64,000 bases of DNA from DASXHD01 sp038239005 (GCA_038239005.1 JBBSFE010000006.1:48916-112915); one strand, 5' to 3'; positions 35,899-45,504 are shown, numbered from the stretch's first letter. Notes: generated from the sequence alone by a model not told the origin. Program-made: numbers and translations.

Positions 35899-36843
35899 CT
35901 AAAATCGGTAGCTGGCAGCGAATGGCGTGAGGGTCCAGGCCGTCGCGGCGCGGGACTTGGGGGCCGTGACGTACAGGATGACGCCGACGGCCGCGAGCAC
36001 GGCGCCGGCGATGAAGCCGATGGTGGATACCGTTGCCCACGTTTGCGCCGATGAGCGGAGATCGACGCCGTGTTGTGTCGTGCATGCGGTGGTGTTCGCG
36101 TTGCAGCCGTTGTCGGTGCTGTTCGAGGAGCTCCAGTCGACGGTGGCGATGATGCCGGCCACCGAGCCAAGCACGATTCCCACGAGGCCCGCGCCAGCAA
36201 CGGTCAAGCCGATCGTGCGGCGTGCGCTGCCCTGCGACTCGGTTGCGATCGGCGGCGTGATGATTTGGTCAACGTCTGCGAGCAGCGGGATGGCGAACGT
36301 TGCTGCTCCCTCTTTGACGGGCACGACCACCGAACCGGTGAAAGGTTTCTTCCCGGGCGCGGAGGCGACGATCGTGTGCGTGCCGCCGTCTGTCGGGAGG
36401 GCGACGCCGAGCTCGAGCGTCGAGATCGTGACGCCGTCGCGTTTCACTTCGAGGCCGACCGCACGCGCGCCGGGAGCGAGTATGAGTGTGAGCGTCGAGG
36501 GGACGAGCTTGTCGTGGTGATCCTTCGCGGTTGCCGCGCGTGAATCGCCGCGCCGCCTCGCGAAGTCGTAACCTTCTTGGAACATCGCTTGCGCGCTCGC
36601 AACGCGACCCGTGCGCTCGTAGCACTCACCGAGATAGAGCGCGGTGCCGACGGCGGGATCGATGCGCTCGCTCTCGGCGAGCTTGGGGCACGCGTCGGCG
36701 TATTTTCCAGCGCGAAGAAGCTTGAGGCCTTCGGCGAAAAACGAATCGGCGACTGCCTTGTCTTGTGCGGAGAGCTGAGCGAACGCAGGGCCCGCCGCGA
36801 GCATGACTGCGGCGATCGCAATCGCGCGCGTTGAACGTGCCAT
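35899..36843 (-). CDS. Exported TPR/PEGA-type protein with C-terminal membrane helices
   Basis: The 314-residue protein has a signal peptide ending GPAFAQ, then a TPR-like segment (DSFFAEGLKLLRAGKYADAC, SERIDPAVGTALYLGECYER), a coiled stretch, a PEGA-like beta domain (GLEVKRDGVTISTLELGVAL) and two hydrophobic segments (LTVAGAGLVGIVLGSVAGII and ATVSTIGFIAGAVLAAVGVI). This build recurs beside Ser/Thr kinases in Polyangia, as here: the kinase at 36848-38314 ends 4 bases upstream. The same architecture is seen at 57815-58798 and in part at 53020-53805. It is likely envelope-associated; function unknown. Confidence 0.8.
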   Translation of the reverse strand: MARSTRAIAIAAVMLAAGPAFAQLSAQDKAVADSFFAEGLKLLRAGKYADACPKLAESERIDPAVGTALYLGECYERTGRVASAQAMFQEGYDFARRRGDSRAATAKDHHDKLVPSTLTLILAPGARAVGLEVKRDGVTISTLELGVALPTDGGTHTIVASAPGKKPFTGSVVVPVKEGAATFAIPLLADVDQIITPPIATESQGSARRTIGLTVAGAGLVGIVLGSVAGIIATVDWSSSNSTDNGCNANTTACTTQHGVDLRSSAQTWATVSTIGFIAGAVLAAVGVILYVTAPKSRAATAWTLTPFAASYRF

Positions 36844-36847
36844 TGGT

Positions 36848-38314
36848 CTAGTTCCGTCCGCCGTAGTCGATCACTTCGGGCGACGAGCTTTGAGCCGTCG
36901 GGACGACTGACGGAGCAGCCGAGGCCGTCGCGCTGATGCTGACGGAAGCGCTCGCCGCCACGCCCGCTTCACGCATGCGAATGTGCGTCACGCGCACGGT
37001 GCTGCGCGTCTTCGGGTCGATCACGGTCGTCTCTTCGACGTCGGCTGGATCGTTCGAGGCCGTTGTCGTTGCGGTCTCGGGCTTCGTCTCGTCGACGTGC
37101 GCTTGCGTCACCGCAACCTGCGACGATGCCGGTGGCGGCGTGACGCCTGAGGCGTGCGTCGCTGTTCCTTTGTTGCGACCGGCGATGAAAACCACGACGA
37201 CGAGAAGGAGCACGACGGCCGCGCACGCAGCCGCGAGCTTGCCGCTCGATTTCTTGAGCGTGTCGCCGAGCGTACGCGCCGACACGGTAGGCACTTCGCG
37301 CTCGGACGCCGTGATGGCCAGCTTCGGATCGGGATTGCTTATGGAGAGCGGCGTCACCGGCCCGGACGCGCCGCTCGGAATCGACGAAAGGCGATCGCGT
37401 TTGCCGGACCCGCCAACGATGCGCGCAATGCGCTCGACCGAGCCTTGCGATCCAGGCGCGATCGCGCCGAGCGCGTCCGCGAACTGCTGCACGTTCTGAA
37501 AACGATCCTCGGGCGACTTTTGCAAACACTTTGCGATCAGCGCTTCGAGCTCGGGCGGCGCCTTGGGGCACCCAATTTTCAGCGGCGTGGGCGTGTTCTG
37601 CAGCACGGCCGCGTGAATCTCGGGAATGGTGTCCGCCATGAATGACGGATAGCCCGTGAGCATCTCTTGGAGCATCACACCGAGCGACCAGATGTCGGAG
37701 CGCCGGTCGACGTCTTTGGCGCCGCGAAGTCGCTCGGGTGACATGTAGAGCGGCGAGCCCACGAGCGAGGTCGTGTGCGTGATGAAACCGCCATCGGGTT
37801 TGATGGTGGTGTCGAGCTTCGAGATGCCGAAGTCGAGAATCTTCACGCACGTAGTGCCGTCGCTGCGATGCGTGAGGAAGAGATTCGCCGGTTTCAAATC
37901 GCGATGCACGATGCCAACGAGATGCGCTTCGGCGAGCGCTTCGCACGCCTGCAACATGTAGTCGGCGGAGTCTTCGATGGAGATGGTGCGCTCGTGCTCG
38001 AGGATCTCGTCGAGATTTTTCCCGTCGAGAAACTCCATGACCATGTACGGAATGCCGTTCTCGAGCTTTCCGACGTCGAACACTTTCACGGCGTGCTCGT
38101 TTTTTATTTTCGCGGCCGCGCGCGCCTCACGCGAGAAGCGCGAGATCCACTCGCTGCCTTTGGCGTTCTCGGGCGACAAGAATTTGATCGCGACGCGCTG
38201 GTCGAGCTCGTCGTGCATGGCGGCAACGACCACACCCATCCCGCCTTGCCCAATGACGCGCTCGACGCGGTACTTGCCGGCGATCATGGCGCCGATTTCG
38301 ACGGGGGAATCCAC
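36848..38314 (-). CDS. Transmembrane Ser/Thr protein kinase
   Basis: The protein has about 488 residues. Gly loop IGQGGMGVV (21-29), Lys44 in VAIKFL, catalytic loop HRDLKPAN (137-144), DFG (161-163) and MSPERLRG mark an active Hanks-type kinase. A single transmembrane helix (LAAACAAVVLLLVVVVFIAG, about 370) is followed by a short Thr/Ala/Ser-rich tail outside the cytoplasm with no recognisable domain. GTG 38314 lies one base after the upstream stop; ATG 38353 is an alternative. It is probably in an operon with the beta-helix lipoprotein upstream and the TPR/PEGA protein downstream. Confidence 0.9.
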   Translation of the reverse strand: MDSPVEIGAMIAGKYRVERVIGQGGMGVVVAAMHDELDQRVAIKFLSPENAKGSEWISRFSREARAAAKIKNEHAVKVFDVGKLENGIPYMVMEFLDGKNLDEILEHERTISIEDSADYMLQACEALAEAHLVGIVHRDLKPANLFLTHRSDGTTCVKILDFGISKLDTTIKPDGGFITHTTSLVGSPLYMSPERLRGAKDVDRRSDIWSLGVMLQEMLTGYPSFMADTIPEIHAAVLQNTPTPLKIGCPKAPPELEALIAKCLQKSPEDRFQNVQQFADALGAIAPGSQGSVERIARIVGGSGKRDRLSSIPSGASGPVTPLSISNPDPKLAITASEREVPTVSARTLGDTLKKSSGKLAAACAAVVLLLVVVVFIAGRNKGTATHASGVTPPPASSQVAVTQAHVDETKPETATTTASNDPADVEETTVIDPKTRSTVRVTHIRMREAGVAASASVSISATASAAPSVVPTAQSSSPEVIDYGGRN

Positions 38315-38315
38315 T

Positions 38316-39806
38316 TTAGGGGTACTGCTTTCCGAATGCGCCAGACGGGCCATTGGGTTGACCACCGGCGGCGCCGACGATCGGAATTTGCCATTGAGCC
38401 GTCTGTGCGATTGTCACCGTCGCACCACCGACGGTCACGATCAAGAATGTCGGACCACCAGTGCCGCCACCACCCGAGCCGCCCGCGCCACCAGGCCCGC
38501 CGCTGGTCGTCGACGCCCCGTTCAAGGTTGCCATGTTCGCCTTTGCGCAGCTGTTGTCGCAGGAGCCGAAGCACGTAGCGTTGCCACCGGAACTGGCTGA
38601 TTCTCCAGCGGTTCCAGGGGCTCCTCCGCCGCCCGGCCCCCCAAGCCCGCCGCCCGCTGAGACGAGAGCACCGCCAGTGATGGTGATCGATGTCGTCGCG
38701 CCGACCGCAAAAACTGCGACCGATGCCGCGCCGTTTCCGCCGCCCGCTCCCGGCAGCCCGCCGTGCCCGCCACATGCGGCTTTGGTGTCGCTCGCGCATA
38801 TGCTTGCGGTGGTGGGGTCGCACTCGCTCGTGGCGCCGTCTGTGATTTCGTTTCCGGCGTCGTCGACGGGGACGCCTGCGTCGTCGAGCGGGTAAGTGTA
38901 AGTATCACATGAAGTCGTGCAGGTGCCGCATTGAGCCGACGTGTAGACGCCTCCGGAGCCGCGCGCACCGGCACCGCCCGTGCTCGCGCCGATGCCGAGG
39001 CTGAAACCGCTCGCGGTGAAGATGCCCGTGTCGTCGGGAGCAGCTCCGCCCGTCGTGCCGGCGGCGCCGTTCTCGCCGCAGTTGGCGTTCGTGTTTTCGC
39101 TACCGACACCGTTCGCTCCGCCTTTGCCAGACCCACCAAGCTCGGCGTAGACGTTGACGTTCTCGATCGTGAGCGCCGAATCCGTCGCGACGACCGTGAA
39201 GAGCGACTCGCCAACGTCACCGTGAGCTTTGGTCTCGATCGTCAGAAACCGAAGCGCGGCGTTGAGCACGCCAGTGGCCGTGACGACGATGGCCGATGTG
39301 GGCGCGATCGTGGTCGTGAGGTTTTCGCAGAGCGCTGTCCACGTCGAGCCTTCGACGTCGAATCCGCCTTCGATCGAGACGCCGCTCGGGATTTGGATCT
39401 GCTCGGGATACGTGCCAGGCCCGATGTAGATCGCCTTTGCGCGTTTGGCGTTTGCGACCTGGATCCCAACGGCGATCGTACCGCACGGGTTGACCTTCGA
39501 GCCGCATGTGCTGACGATCGTCGAGCCGCCGGAGAAGACGTAGACTGCGTTGTCGTCGCTCTCGATGTTGCGCGCGAGCCCGCCTTGGCAGACGGCCGTG
39601 CTCGCGTCGGGCGTGAGCACTGGGCGCTCATCGTTGAGGGGCCCGCCGTCGCCGGAGTCGCCTGCGCCGGTGAAGTCGCCGTCCTTCAGACCGAGGACGA
39701 GGCTACAGGCAAGAAACGTCGTGGCGAGCAGAGCGCACACGACGGCCAGTGCGGCCCGTATTGCCGCTCGTTTGGACCCCTCGTGGAAGTAGTGAAGCAG
39801 GAACAA
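38316..39806 (-). CDS. Glycine-rich beta-helix-like lipoprotein
   Basis: The protein has about 496 residues. The lipobox FLAC follows ALAVVCALLATT. An Asp/Gly linker leads to a DUF1565-like entry, NPCGTIAVGIQVANAKRAKA then IYIGPGTYPEQIQIPSGVSI, typical of right-handed beta-helix surface proteins. The rest is very rich in Gly/Ala/Thr with paired cysteines (SAQCGTCTTSCDTYTY, CFGSCDNSCAKA), as in myxobacterial and metazoan-like surface proteins. The start is uncertain (TTG 39806 proposed; the frame is open further upstream). The following kinase gene starts one base after its stop. Confidence 0.78.
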   Translation of the reverse strand: MFLLHYFHEGSKRAAIRAALAVVCALLATTFLACSLVLGLKDGDFTGAGDSGDGGPLNDERPVLTPDASTAVCQGGLARNIESDDNAVYVFSGGSTIVSTCGSKVNPCGTIAVGIQVANAKRAKAIYIGPGTYPEQIQIPSGVSIEGGFDVEGSTWTALCENLTTTIAPTSAIVVTATGVLNAALRFLTIETKAHGDVGESLFTVVATDSALTIENVNVYAELGGSGKGGANGVGSENTNANCGENGAAGTTGGAAPDDTGIFTASGFSLGIGASTGGAGARGSGGVYTSAQCGTCTTSCDTYTYPLDDAGVPVDDAGNEITDGATSECDPTTASICASDTKAACGGHGGLPGAGGGNGAASVAVFAVGATTSITITGGALVSAGGGLGGPGGGGAPGTAGESASSGGNATCFGSCDNSCAKANMATLNGASTTSGGPGGAGGSGGGGTGGPTFLIVTVGGATVTIAQTAQWQIPIVGAAGGQPNGPSGAFGKQYP

Positions 39807-39840
39807 TTGTCCGGAGTAGCAGCGTAAGTTGGCCCCGCCT

Positions 39841-40521
39841 TCAGCGCCAATCAAATGTGACGCTAGTCGCGCCGAGCGATGTTGCCAATTGACGCAAGAC
39901 TTTCTCGGCCTGGTTTTTGGCACGTTGCCGCGCCTCTTCGGTGTCGGCCTGTTTACGAATCGTATCTTGGGCCTCTTGCCGCGCCTTGCTTTCGAGCTGT
40001 TCGTTGCGCTTGCCGAGGAGGCTCGTATTTCGCGAGTAAACGTAGGTCGATTTCTCGTCCAAGCGCGACGAGAAGACCTCCGGCGGCGCGAGCTTGAAGT
40101 GCGCCGTGTGGCTCGTTTCGTCGAGGGTGACGTCGCCGTCTTTGATTTTGCCGAGATCGACGCCAAGCGTCACGTCGCCGATGGCGACGAGGAGCAGGTT
40201 GTCGGTGCCGTCGACGAGACCGAAAAACCGGCTTTGGGTGTCGGTGAGATCGATGACCTTCTCGACGTGCATCTCGCTCGTCTCGAGCCGCGCGAGATCG
40301 CGCGTGGCGAGAAGTAGCGTGTTCGATGGCTTCGCGTGGAGCTCGGCGCCGCCTTCGTCGTGCTTGAGCAAGAGGAAGATGCCCGTCGCGATCAACGCGC
40401 CGAGAACGACGGCACCAAGGACCAGCGCGAGCGTCCGCTCGCGAGGCTCGCGGAGAGCCGGTAGAGGGGGCATGGGGTTGGGCTCGCTCACGTCTGCTTG
40501 AGCATAGCCGTGACCAGGCAT
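39841..40521 (-). CDS. DUF4230 membrane-anchored protein
   Basis: The protein has about 226 residues. One N-terminal membrane helix (LALVLGAVVLGALIATGIFL) is followed by a DUF4230 domain: LLVAIGDVTLGVDLGKIKDG, then the coiled segment RNTSLLGKRNEQLESKARQE and QAEKVLRQLATSLGATSVTF. DUF4230 proteins are widespread single-pass proteins of unknown function. The start is not certain (ATG 40521, GTG 40491 or ATG 40473). It is divergently transcribed from the lipoprotein at 40535, with the two starts only about 14 bases apart. Confidence 0.82.
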   Translation of the reverse strand: MPGHGYAQADVSEPNPMPPLPALREPRERTLALVLGAVVLGALIATGIFLLLKHDEGGAELHAKPSNTLLLATRDLARLETSEMHVEKVIDLTDTQSRFFGLVDGTDNLLLVAIGDVTLGVDLGKIKDGDVTLDETSHTAHFKLAPPEVFSSRLDEKSTYVYSRNTSLLGKRNEQLESKARQEAQDTIRKQADTEEARQRAKNQAEKVLRQLATSLGATSVTFDWR

Positions 40522-40534
40522 AGAGTTGCCAGCC

Positions 40535-41062
40535 ATGATCAAGCACACGTTGATTGCGGTGGCCGCGCTCCTTGCAATCGTTCCTTGCAGCGGATGTGGT
40601 GGCCCCGAGGGGAAGAGCGCAAATGTCGTCGCCGGCGACATGCCCACGGGCGAGACGTGGTCGGGCGTTTACTTCCACTCGGTCTACGGAAACCTGCACC
40701 TCGTCGAACAAGACGCGAACGTCATCGGCCGGTGGCAACGCACCGACAAGAGCGCGTGGGGCTCGCTCTCCGGAACGAAGCTCGGCAACGTGCTGCACTT
40801 CAAATGGACCGAGCACAAATACGGAATGGTCGGAAAATCGGGCGAGGTCTCCGGCAAAGGGTACTTCGTCTACAAGATGGGCCCCGACAGCATCGGAGCG
40901 CTCCATGGTGAGTACGGCCTCAACGACGACGAGACCGGCAGCACGTGGGATTGCATCAAGCAGATGGCCGGCAAGCAACCGCTGCCCCCGGACTTGAACT
41001 CGATCACCGGCGAGACTCCGGGCGGCTCCGCGAGCGACACCAACGGCGGCGGGTTTCACTGA
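40535..41062 (+). CDS. Lipoprotein of unknown function
   Basis: The 175-residue lipoprotein has signal peptide MIKHTLIAVAALLAIVPCSG, Cys then GGPEG. The mature domain repeats Trp-Ser-Gly/Phe-Lys-Trp elements (ETWSGVYFHSVYGNLHLVEQ, GRWQRTDKSAWGSLSG, VLHFKWTEHKYGMVGKSG), reminiscent of a small lipocalin-like barrel. No family is assigned. The DUF4132 gene begins 2 bases after its stop, so the two are likely expressed together. Confidence 0.75.
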   Translation: MIKHTLIAVAALLAIVPCSGCGGPEGKSANVVAGDMPTGETWSGVYFHSVYGNLHLVEQDANVIGRWQRTDKSAWGSLSGTKLGNVLHFKWTEHKYGMVGKSGEVSGKGYFVYKMGPDSIGALHGEYGLNDDETGSTWDCIKQMAGKQPLPPDLNSITGETPGGSASDTNGGGFH

Positions 41063-41064
41063 CC

Positions 41065-43698
41065 GTGCCCGCGGACGAGAGTACGAAGCGATCCATCGCA
41101 CTCGACGACGCCGATTGGTCTTGGGCCACGTGGCGCCCGATCCAAGCGCCGCAAAAAATCGAAACGCGCGCTTTCGATCTCGACGACTGCCTCGAGCGGC
41201 TCGCCGCCAAGGTCAAAACGGTTCGCTACGAATGGGATTTTTCGCGCGCCGGAATTTCGCCCGGCATGTCGACAGAGGAAGCGCGCTTCTGGCTCGAGGT
41301 GATGACCACCTACGACCGCAAGGAGGAGCCCGAGAAAAAGGCCGAGCAGCTTCGTAAGAAAAAGCTCGGCGCAATCACGGTCGATGCCGTGAAGAACGCG
41401 TTCAAGAAACGCACGGTCGTTCCAACCGAAATCGTCGCGGCGCTACTCGCCCACTTCGGGCCGCTGGCGCCGACGGACATGCTCCTCACGGACAAGCCCG
41501 GCTCAGACGGTTACAACGCGGGCGGCGAGTTCTTCCAAGGTTGGCGGCGCTGGGTCCTCCCGCAGCTTTCGCAAGCCGACCGTGAAGCGCTCGCGAAACG
41601 CATTCGATCGAAAGTCACCGCCGCGAATTTTCCGACCGACCCTTACGAGGAGCCGAGCGGAGAGTTTTTCGTCGCGGCGAGCATCGGCATGCACGCGGAG
41701 CTTTTGCCGGTCGTCTCGAGCTGGGCCGATGACCGCTTCGGCAAAGAAGATTGGGACGACGCCTACCACGTGCCGCAGTTGATCATCTTCGGGCTCGGCT
41801 CGGGCACGCTCGTTTCGGAGCACATTCGGCGTCTCAAGCTTCGCTTGCGCGAAGAGGCGTACATGCGCGCGTGGCTCGCGCACACCGAGTACGCCGGGCT
41901 CGATTGGGCCAGCAAGACGATCGTCGAAACGAAGAACAAAGATCTCGCAGCCTCGCTCGCCGGCGTGCTCGCGCTCGTTCACGCGCCCGAAAACGCCGGG
42001 CCGATGCTCGAGATTGCCACGCGCTCGAAGGCGCCGAAAATCGGCGCCGAGTGGCTCAACCAAAACGTCGGATGCGCAGCGGCAGGTCTCGGCGAGATCG
42101 CAGCCGGGCGCGGCGCGCTCGCCGAAGCGGCCACGGAGCGATTGCGTGAGATCAAACGCGCGGGCTTCGGAAATTTGATAGGCGGCGTCGCGAAGAACGT
42201 TGCGGCCGCACTCGACGCGAAAGAAAAAGATCTGGCGCCGATGCAGAAGCCTCCGCCGTGGCTCTCCGGGCCGCTCTCGAAGGCAGTGTCGCTCAAAGCT
42301 CCGGCGTGGATCGAGCCGTCGCAACTCCCGCATCTCGACATCGAAGACAAAACGCTCACGACCGATCAAGTCGGCACGCTGCTCGGTGCGCTCGCTGCGT
42401 CGACGCTCGAAAAACCACATCCACTCGTCACGCTCGTTCGAGAGCGCGCCACGCCGCCATCACGTGATGCGTTCGTGTGGCGCATCTTCGAAGCGTGGCT
42501 CACCGAGGGCGCGCCATCGAAACAAAAGTGGGCGCTCGCCGCCGTGGGGCTGCTCGGCGCAGATGGGTCTGCGCTCAAGCTTGCGCCGCTCGTCCGCGCG
42601 TGGCCCGGCGAGAGCCAACATCAACGCGCGGTGCTCGGGCTCGATGTGCTCGCGGGCATCGGCACCGACGTCGCGCTGATGCAGCTCTCGGGTATCGCGC
42701 AGAAAGTGAAGTTCCAAGCGCTCAAACGCCGCGCGGGCGGGTGCATGGAGACCATCGCGAAATCACGCAAGATGTCACGCGACGAGCTCGAAGATCGCAT
42801 CGTGCCCGATGGCGGCTTCGACGAAAAGGGCGAGCGCACCTTCGATTACGGCCCGCGGAAATTCCATGTCGTCTTCGGCTCCGAAGGCGCCCCGATGATC
42901 CGCGACGACGCCGGCGCACGAAAACCCGATCTCCCGAAGCCCGGCGCCAAAGACGACGCAGCGCTCGCCTCGAAAGCCGTCGCAGATTGGAAGCTCCTCA
43001 AGAAGACGCTCCGCGACGTCACGAAAATCCAAGTCGTGCGTCTCGAGCAAGCGATGGTCAAAGGCCGCACATGGTCGGTCAAAGACTTCGACACCCTCGT
43101 CGTCCGCCATCCGCTCATGGGCAACCTCGCGCGCGGCATCATCTTCGGCTGCGGCAAGGCGACATTTCGCATCGCGGAAGACGGCACCTTCGCCGACGAG
43201 AAGGATGCAAAGTACACGCTCCCCAAAACGGGCACCGTGACCATCGTTCACCCACTCGACATGCCTCAATCGACGAAAGACGCCTGGGGTCAGATCTTCG
43301 GCGACTACGAGCTCTTGCCGCCTTTCGCCCAGCTCGGTCGCGCGACCTTCGCTCTCGAGCCGAAAGAAAAGAAAGCGAGCGATCTCGCCGCGCGCTTCAA
43401 AGGCCAAGAGTGGGGCGTGTCGGCGTTCGTGGGCAAGCTCGCACGCCGCGGGTGGCTTCATGGCCAGCCGCAAGACGCAGGCTACGTCGGTGATCACTCG
43501 AAGCCGTTCTTCTCCGCGAACATCACGGCCATCGTCGAGCACACGGGATACCCCATCGGCTCACGCGAGTACGCGGACCCGCAGAAGATCGAGAAGCTCT
43601 ACTTCGTATCGGGCGTCGATGGTCGCTCGACCAAAGCGCTCAAGCTCGCGAACGTCGATCGCAAAGCGCTCAGCGAAGTCTTGCTCGACCTCACCTGA
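41065..43698 (+). CDS. DUF4132-type large cytoplasmic protein
   Basis: This 877-residue soluble protein has no signal peptide. The N-terminal half is helical (HEAT-like pacing: DLAASLAGVLALVHAPENAG, GAEWLNQNVGCAAAGLGEIA). The C-terminal part carries the DUF4132 pattern LEQAMVKGRTWSVKDFDTLV, LARGIIFGCGKATFRIAEDG, DAWGQIFGDYELLPPFAQLG and KLARRGWLHGQPQDAGYVGD. DUF4132 proteins (MolR/WGR-associated) have no settled function. The start is GTG 41065, the only one that avoids a long overlap with the preceding gene. Confidence 0.8.
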   Translation: MPADESTKRSIALDDADWSWATWRPIQAPQKIETRAFDLDDCLERLAAKVKTVRYEWDFSRAGISPGMSTEEARFWLEVMTTYDRKEEPEKKAEQLRKKKLGAITVDAVKNAFKKRTVVPTEIVAALLAHFGPLAPTDMLLTDKPGSDGYNAGGEFFQGWRRWVLPQLSQADREALAKRIRSKVTAANFPTDPYEEPSGEFFVAASIGMHAELLPVVSSWADDRFGKEDWDDAYHVPQLIIFGLGSGTLVSEHIRRLKLRLREEAYMRAWLAHTEYAGLDWASKTIVETKNKDLAASLAGVLALVHAPENAGPMLEIATRSKAPKIGAEWLNQNVGCAAAGLGEIAAGRGALAEAATERLREIKRAGFGNLIGGVAKNVAAALDAKEKDLAPMQKPPPWLSGPLSKAVSLKAPAWIEPSQLPHLDIEDKTLTTDQVGTLLGALAASTLEKPHPLVTLVRERATPPSRDAFVWRIFEAWLTEGAPSKQKWALAAVGLLGADGSALKLAPLVRAWPGESQHQRAVLGLDVLAGIGTDVALMQLSGIAQKVKFQALKRRAGGCMETIAKSRKMSRDELEDRIVPDGGFDEKGERTFDYGPRKFHVVFGSEGAPMIRDDAGARKPDLPKPGAKDDAALASKAVADWKLLKKTLRDVTKIQVVRLEQAMVKGRTWSVKDFDTLVVRHPLMGNLARGIIFGCGKATFRIAEDGTFADEKDAKYTLPKTGTVTIVHPLDMPQSTKDAWGQIFGDYELLPPFAQLGRATFALEPKEKKASDLAARFKGQEWGVSAFVGKLARRGWLHGQPQDAGYVGDHSKPFFSANITAIVEHTGYPIGSREYADPQKIEKLYFVSGVDGRSTKALKLANVDRKALSEVLLDLT

Positions 43699-43704
43699 GG
43701 GGAC

Positions 43705-44256
43705 TCAACCGCCGCAGCCGGCGAAGGCGGGTTGCCACACGTTGTTCGTGCACGTCACGCTGTTGCCGCAGGTTTGGTAGTCGCACGTGAGGTTCGCTTG
43801 GGTGCACGCGCTGCCGATGCGCGGGCGCGGCATCGGGCAACCAGGCTCGGGTCCGCAAAACCAGCTCGCGCTCGCATCGGGTGTCGGGTCCGCTGGTGAA
43901 TCGCACGCGCAAACGCCCAGCGCGAAAATGCACGTTGCGCCAACGTTCGTGCATGTCGCGTTCGGCGTGATCGCCGAGAGCGCGCTCGGGCAGCTCGATG
44001 GATTCGGGCCAGCGTCGCAAAGCGTGTCTTGCCCCAAGAGCACGGCTCCGGCCCACTTGCCGCCGCTGCACACGACGACGTCGTTGCATCCGTATTCGCA
44101 ATCGAGGCTCTCATGCGAACAGCTCGCGCCCTCCGTGGGTCGTGACTCGGGGCACACCGCGCTCCATGGCGCAGACGAATCGACGCCACCATCGGTGTTG
44201 CCGTCTGTGATGCCGCCGCATGCTGTCGCGAGAAGAGCAACCGCGAGAACCCGCAT
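43705..44256 (-). CDS. Cys-rich lipoprotein
   Basis: The 183-residue lipoprotein (signal MRVLAVALLATAC) contains a Cys-rich mature domain with regular pairs: SCSHESLDCEYGCNDVVVCS, CTNVGATCIFALGVCACD and SACTQANLTCDYQTCGNSVT. The first and last of these are clearly related, so the protein contains an internal repeat of a small disulfide domain. Its function is probably extracellular binding. It is a separate unit from the cytochrome-type operon upstream on the same strand, which ends 75 bases away. Confidence 0.75.
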   Translation of the reverse strand: MRVLAVALLATACGGITDGNTDGGVDSSAPWSAVCPESRPTEGASCSHESLDCEYGCNDVVVCSGGKWAGAVLLGQDTLCDAGPNPSSCPSALSAITPNATCTNVGATCIFALGVCACDSPADPTPDASASWFCGPEPGCPMPRPRIGSACTQANLTCDYQTCGNSVTCTNNVWQPAFAGCGG

Positions 44257-44331
44257 GGCTCGATCATACGCCACCGTGAGCGGATGCGCCGGGGAGCGGG
44301 TGCCGCATGGGTCGCCATCACGCAATCGTCG

Positions 44332-45504
44332 TCACAAACCGGCTTGCAACCCGAGCTCCGGACCAAACGCCGGAAAGAAGCTCGCGCCGAACGCCGCGGT
44401 CGCGCGCGCTGACAAGAACATCGCGACGCGCGGCGAGAACGCGAAGCGCACGCCGCCACCGAGCGCGACGAATCCGGGACCTCCGACGTGCCACGCTTGA
44501 ACGGGGCGCGATCCGGCGATGTTGTTTTGCGTGACAGTGATGGCGAGGTTCGCGTCGTACTCGGCAACACCGCCCGCGAGTTGCACGAAGGGCGCGAAGC
44601 CCACCTGCGAGAGTGGCTCTGCGCCGAAGATCCAAGTCGCGCGCGCCTCGATGTGAATCGGCGGAAAGCGTGGCGCGATTCCCCCTTGGTACGCGCCCGC
44701 GACGAAACCAAACGCGATGCCGACCATCAGGTTCTGCGTGATGGCGTAGTCAAAAGTGAGCTTGACGCGAACGTTCGCGGGCTCGAGCCCGCTATTCACG
44801 CTGCCCGCTTTGCCTTGCACGAGCGTGCCGCTCTCGTTGTTGTCGACGGGGAAATCGATGCCTTCGGGTGTGTTGCTGGTGCACGTCCAGTTTGGATCGG
44901 TCGGGCCGCCGCCGCTGGCTCGCGAGCACACGTCGTTTCCGTTCGGCACCACGGTGAAATCGATCGAGCCGGAAACGCCCACCCAAAATCGCGCATATGC
45001 CTTCGTCGATGACGATGGGGTGTTCATCGGGCGTGTGTCGACGGGTGCGTCTTCGTCCTCGACGCCTTCACCACACATCGTCGGCGCACGTCGCCCGGGC
45101 AAGTGCGGCGGCGGCCCGTCGAGGTGGTCTTTCACGACGACGGTGTAGGGATGGCGTTTGTCGCCGCCGTCGAGGATCGGAAGGCCTTCGCCATCGAGCC
45201 CTTGAAAATAGTAACGCACCGTCCCGAGCTTGACGGCGCCACACGGAATGACGTTGCCCCACCCGCTGCCGACGCGACGCAGCGGCAAGCGCCGAAACGA
45301 TGACGAGCCAGGCATGGCGTAGCGCACGACGACAGAGGCCGGGTGTGCAGAGCCGCGGTATTCGACGAAAACGGGAAGCGGAATGTCTTTCTTCTGCTCG
45401 GGCGCAGGCGTGTGCTCGAAGTCGCCGCTCGGTTGCTCCACGGTTTGGCTGCGGGCCGTGCTCGCGACGAGCACGAACGCAATCACGGCGAGCACGCGAC
45501 TCAC
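44332..45504 (-). CDS. Outer-membrane beta-barrel-type protein, last gene of the heme-motif operon
   Basis: The protein has 390 residues from GTG 45504. The signal peptide ends near STARSQ. A periplasmic segment with a beta-sandwich feel (VVRYAMPGSSSFRRLPLRRV, GTVRYYFQGLDGEGLPILDG) is followed by transmembrane-strand-like sequence: LTFDYAITQNLMVGIAFGFV, then VALGGGVRFAFSPRVAMFLS and AFGPELGLQAGL. The start overlaps the stop of the upstream heme-motif lipoprotein by 4 nt (GTGA). I infer an outer-membrane partner for the preceding redox-type lipoproteins. Confidence 0.75.
   Translation of the reverse strand: MSRVLAVIAFVLVASTARSQTVEQPSGDFEHTPAPEQKKDIPLPVFVEYRGSAHPASVVVRYAMPGSSSFRRLPLRRVGSGWGNVIPCGAVKLGTVRYYFQGLDGEGLPILDGGDKRHPYTVVVKDHLDGPPPHLPGRRAPTMCGEGVEDEDAPVDTRPMNTPSSSTKAYARFWVGVSGSIDFTVVPNGNDVCSRASGGGPTDPNWTCTSNTPEGIDFPVDNNESGTLVQGKAGSVNSGLEPANVRVKLTFDYAITQNLMVGIAFGFVAGAYQGGIAPRFPPIHIEARATWIFGAEPLSQVGFAPFVQLAGGVAEYDANLAITVTQNNIAGSRPVQAWHVGGPGFVALGGGVRFAFSPRVAMFLSARATAAFGASFFPAFGPELGLQAGL

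Noticed and set aside
38440..38900. CRISPR-like or tandem DNA repeat in the Gly-rich lipoprotein gene
   Set aside because: The repetition is at amino-acid level (Gly/Ala-rich) without regular spaced DNA repeats; no CRISPR array is seen anywhere in the window.
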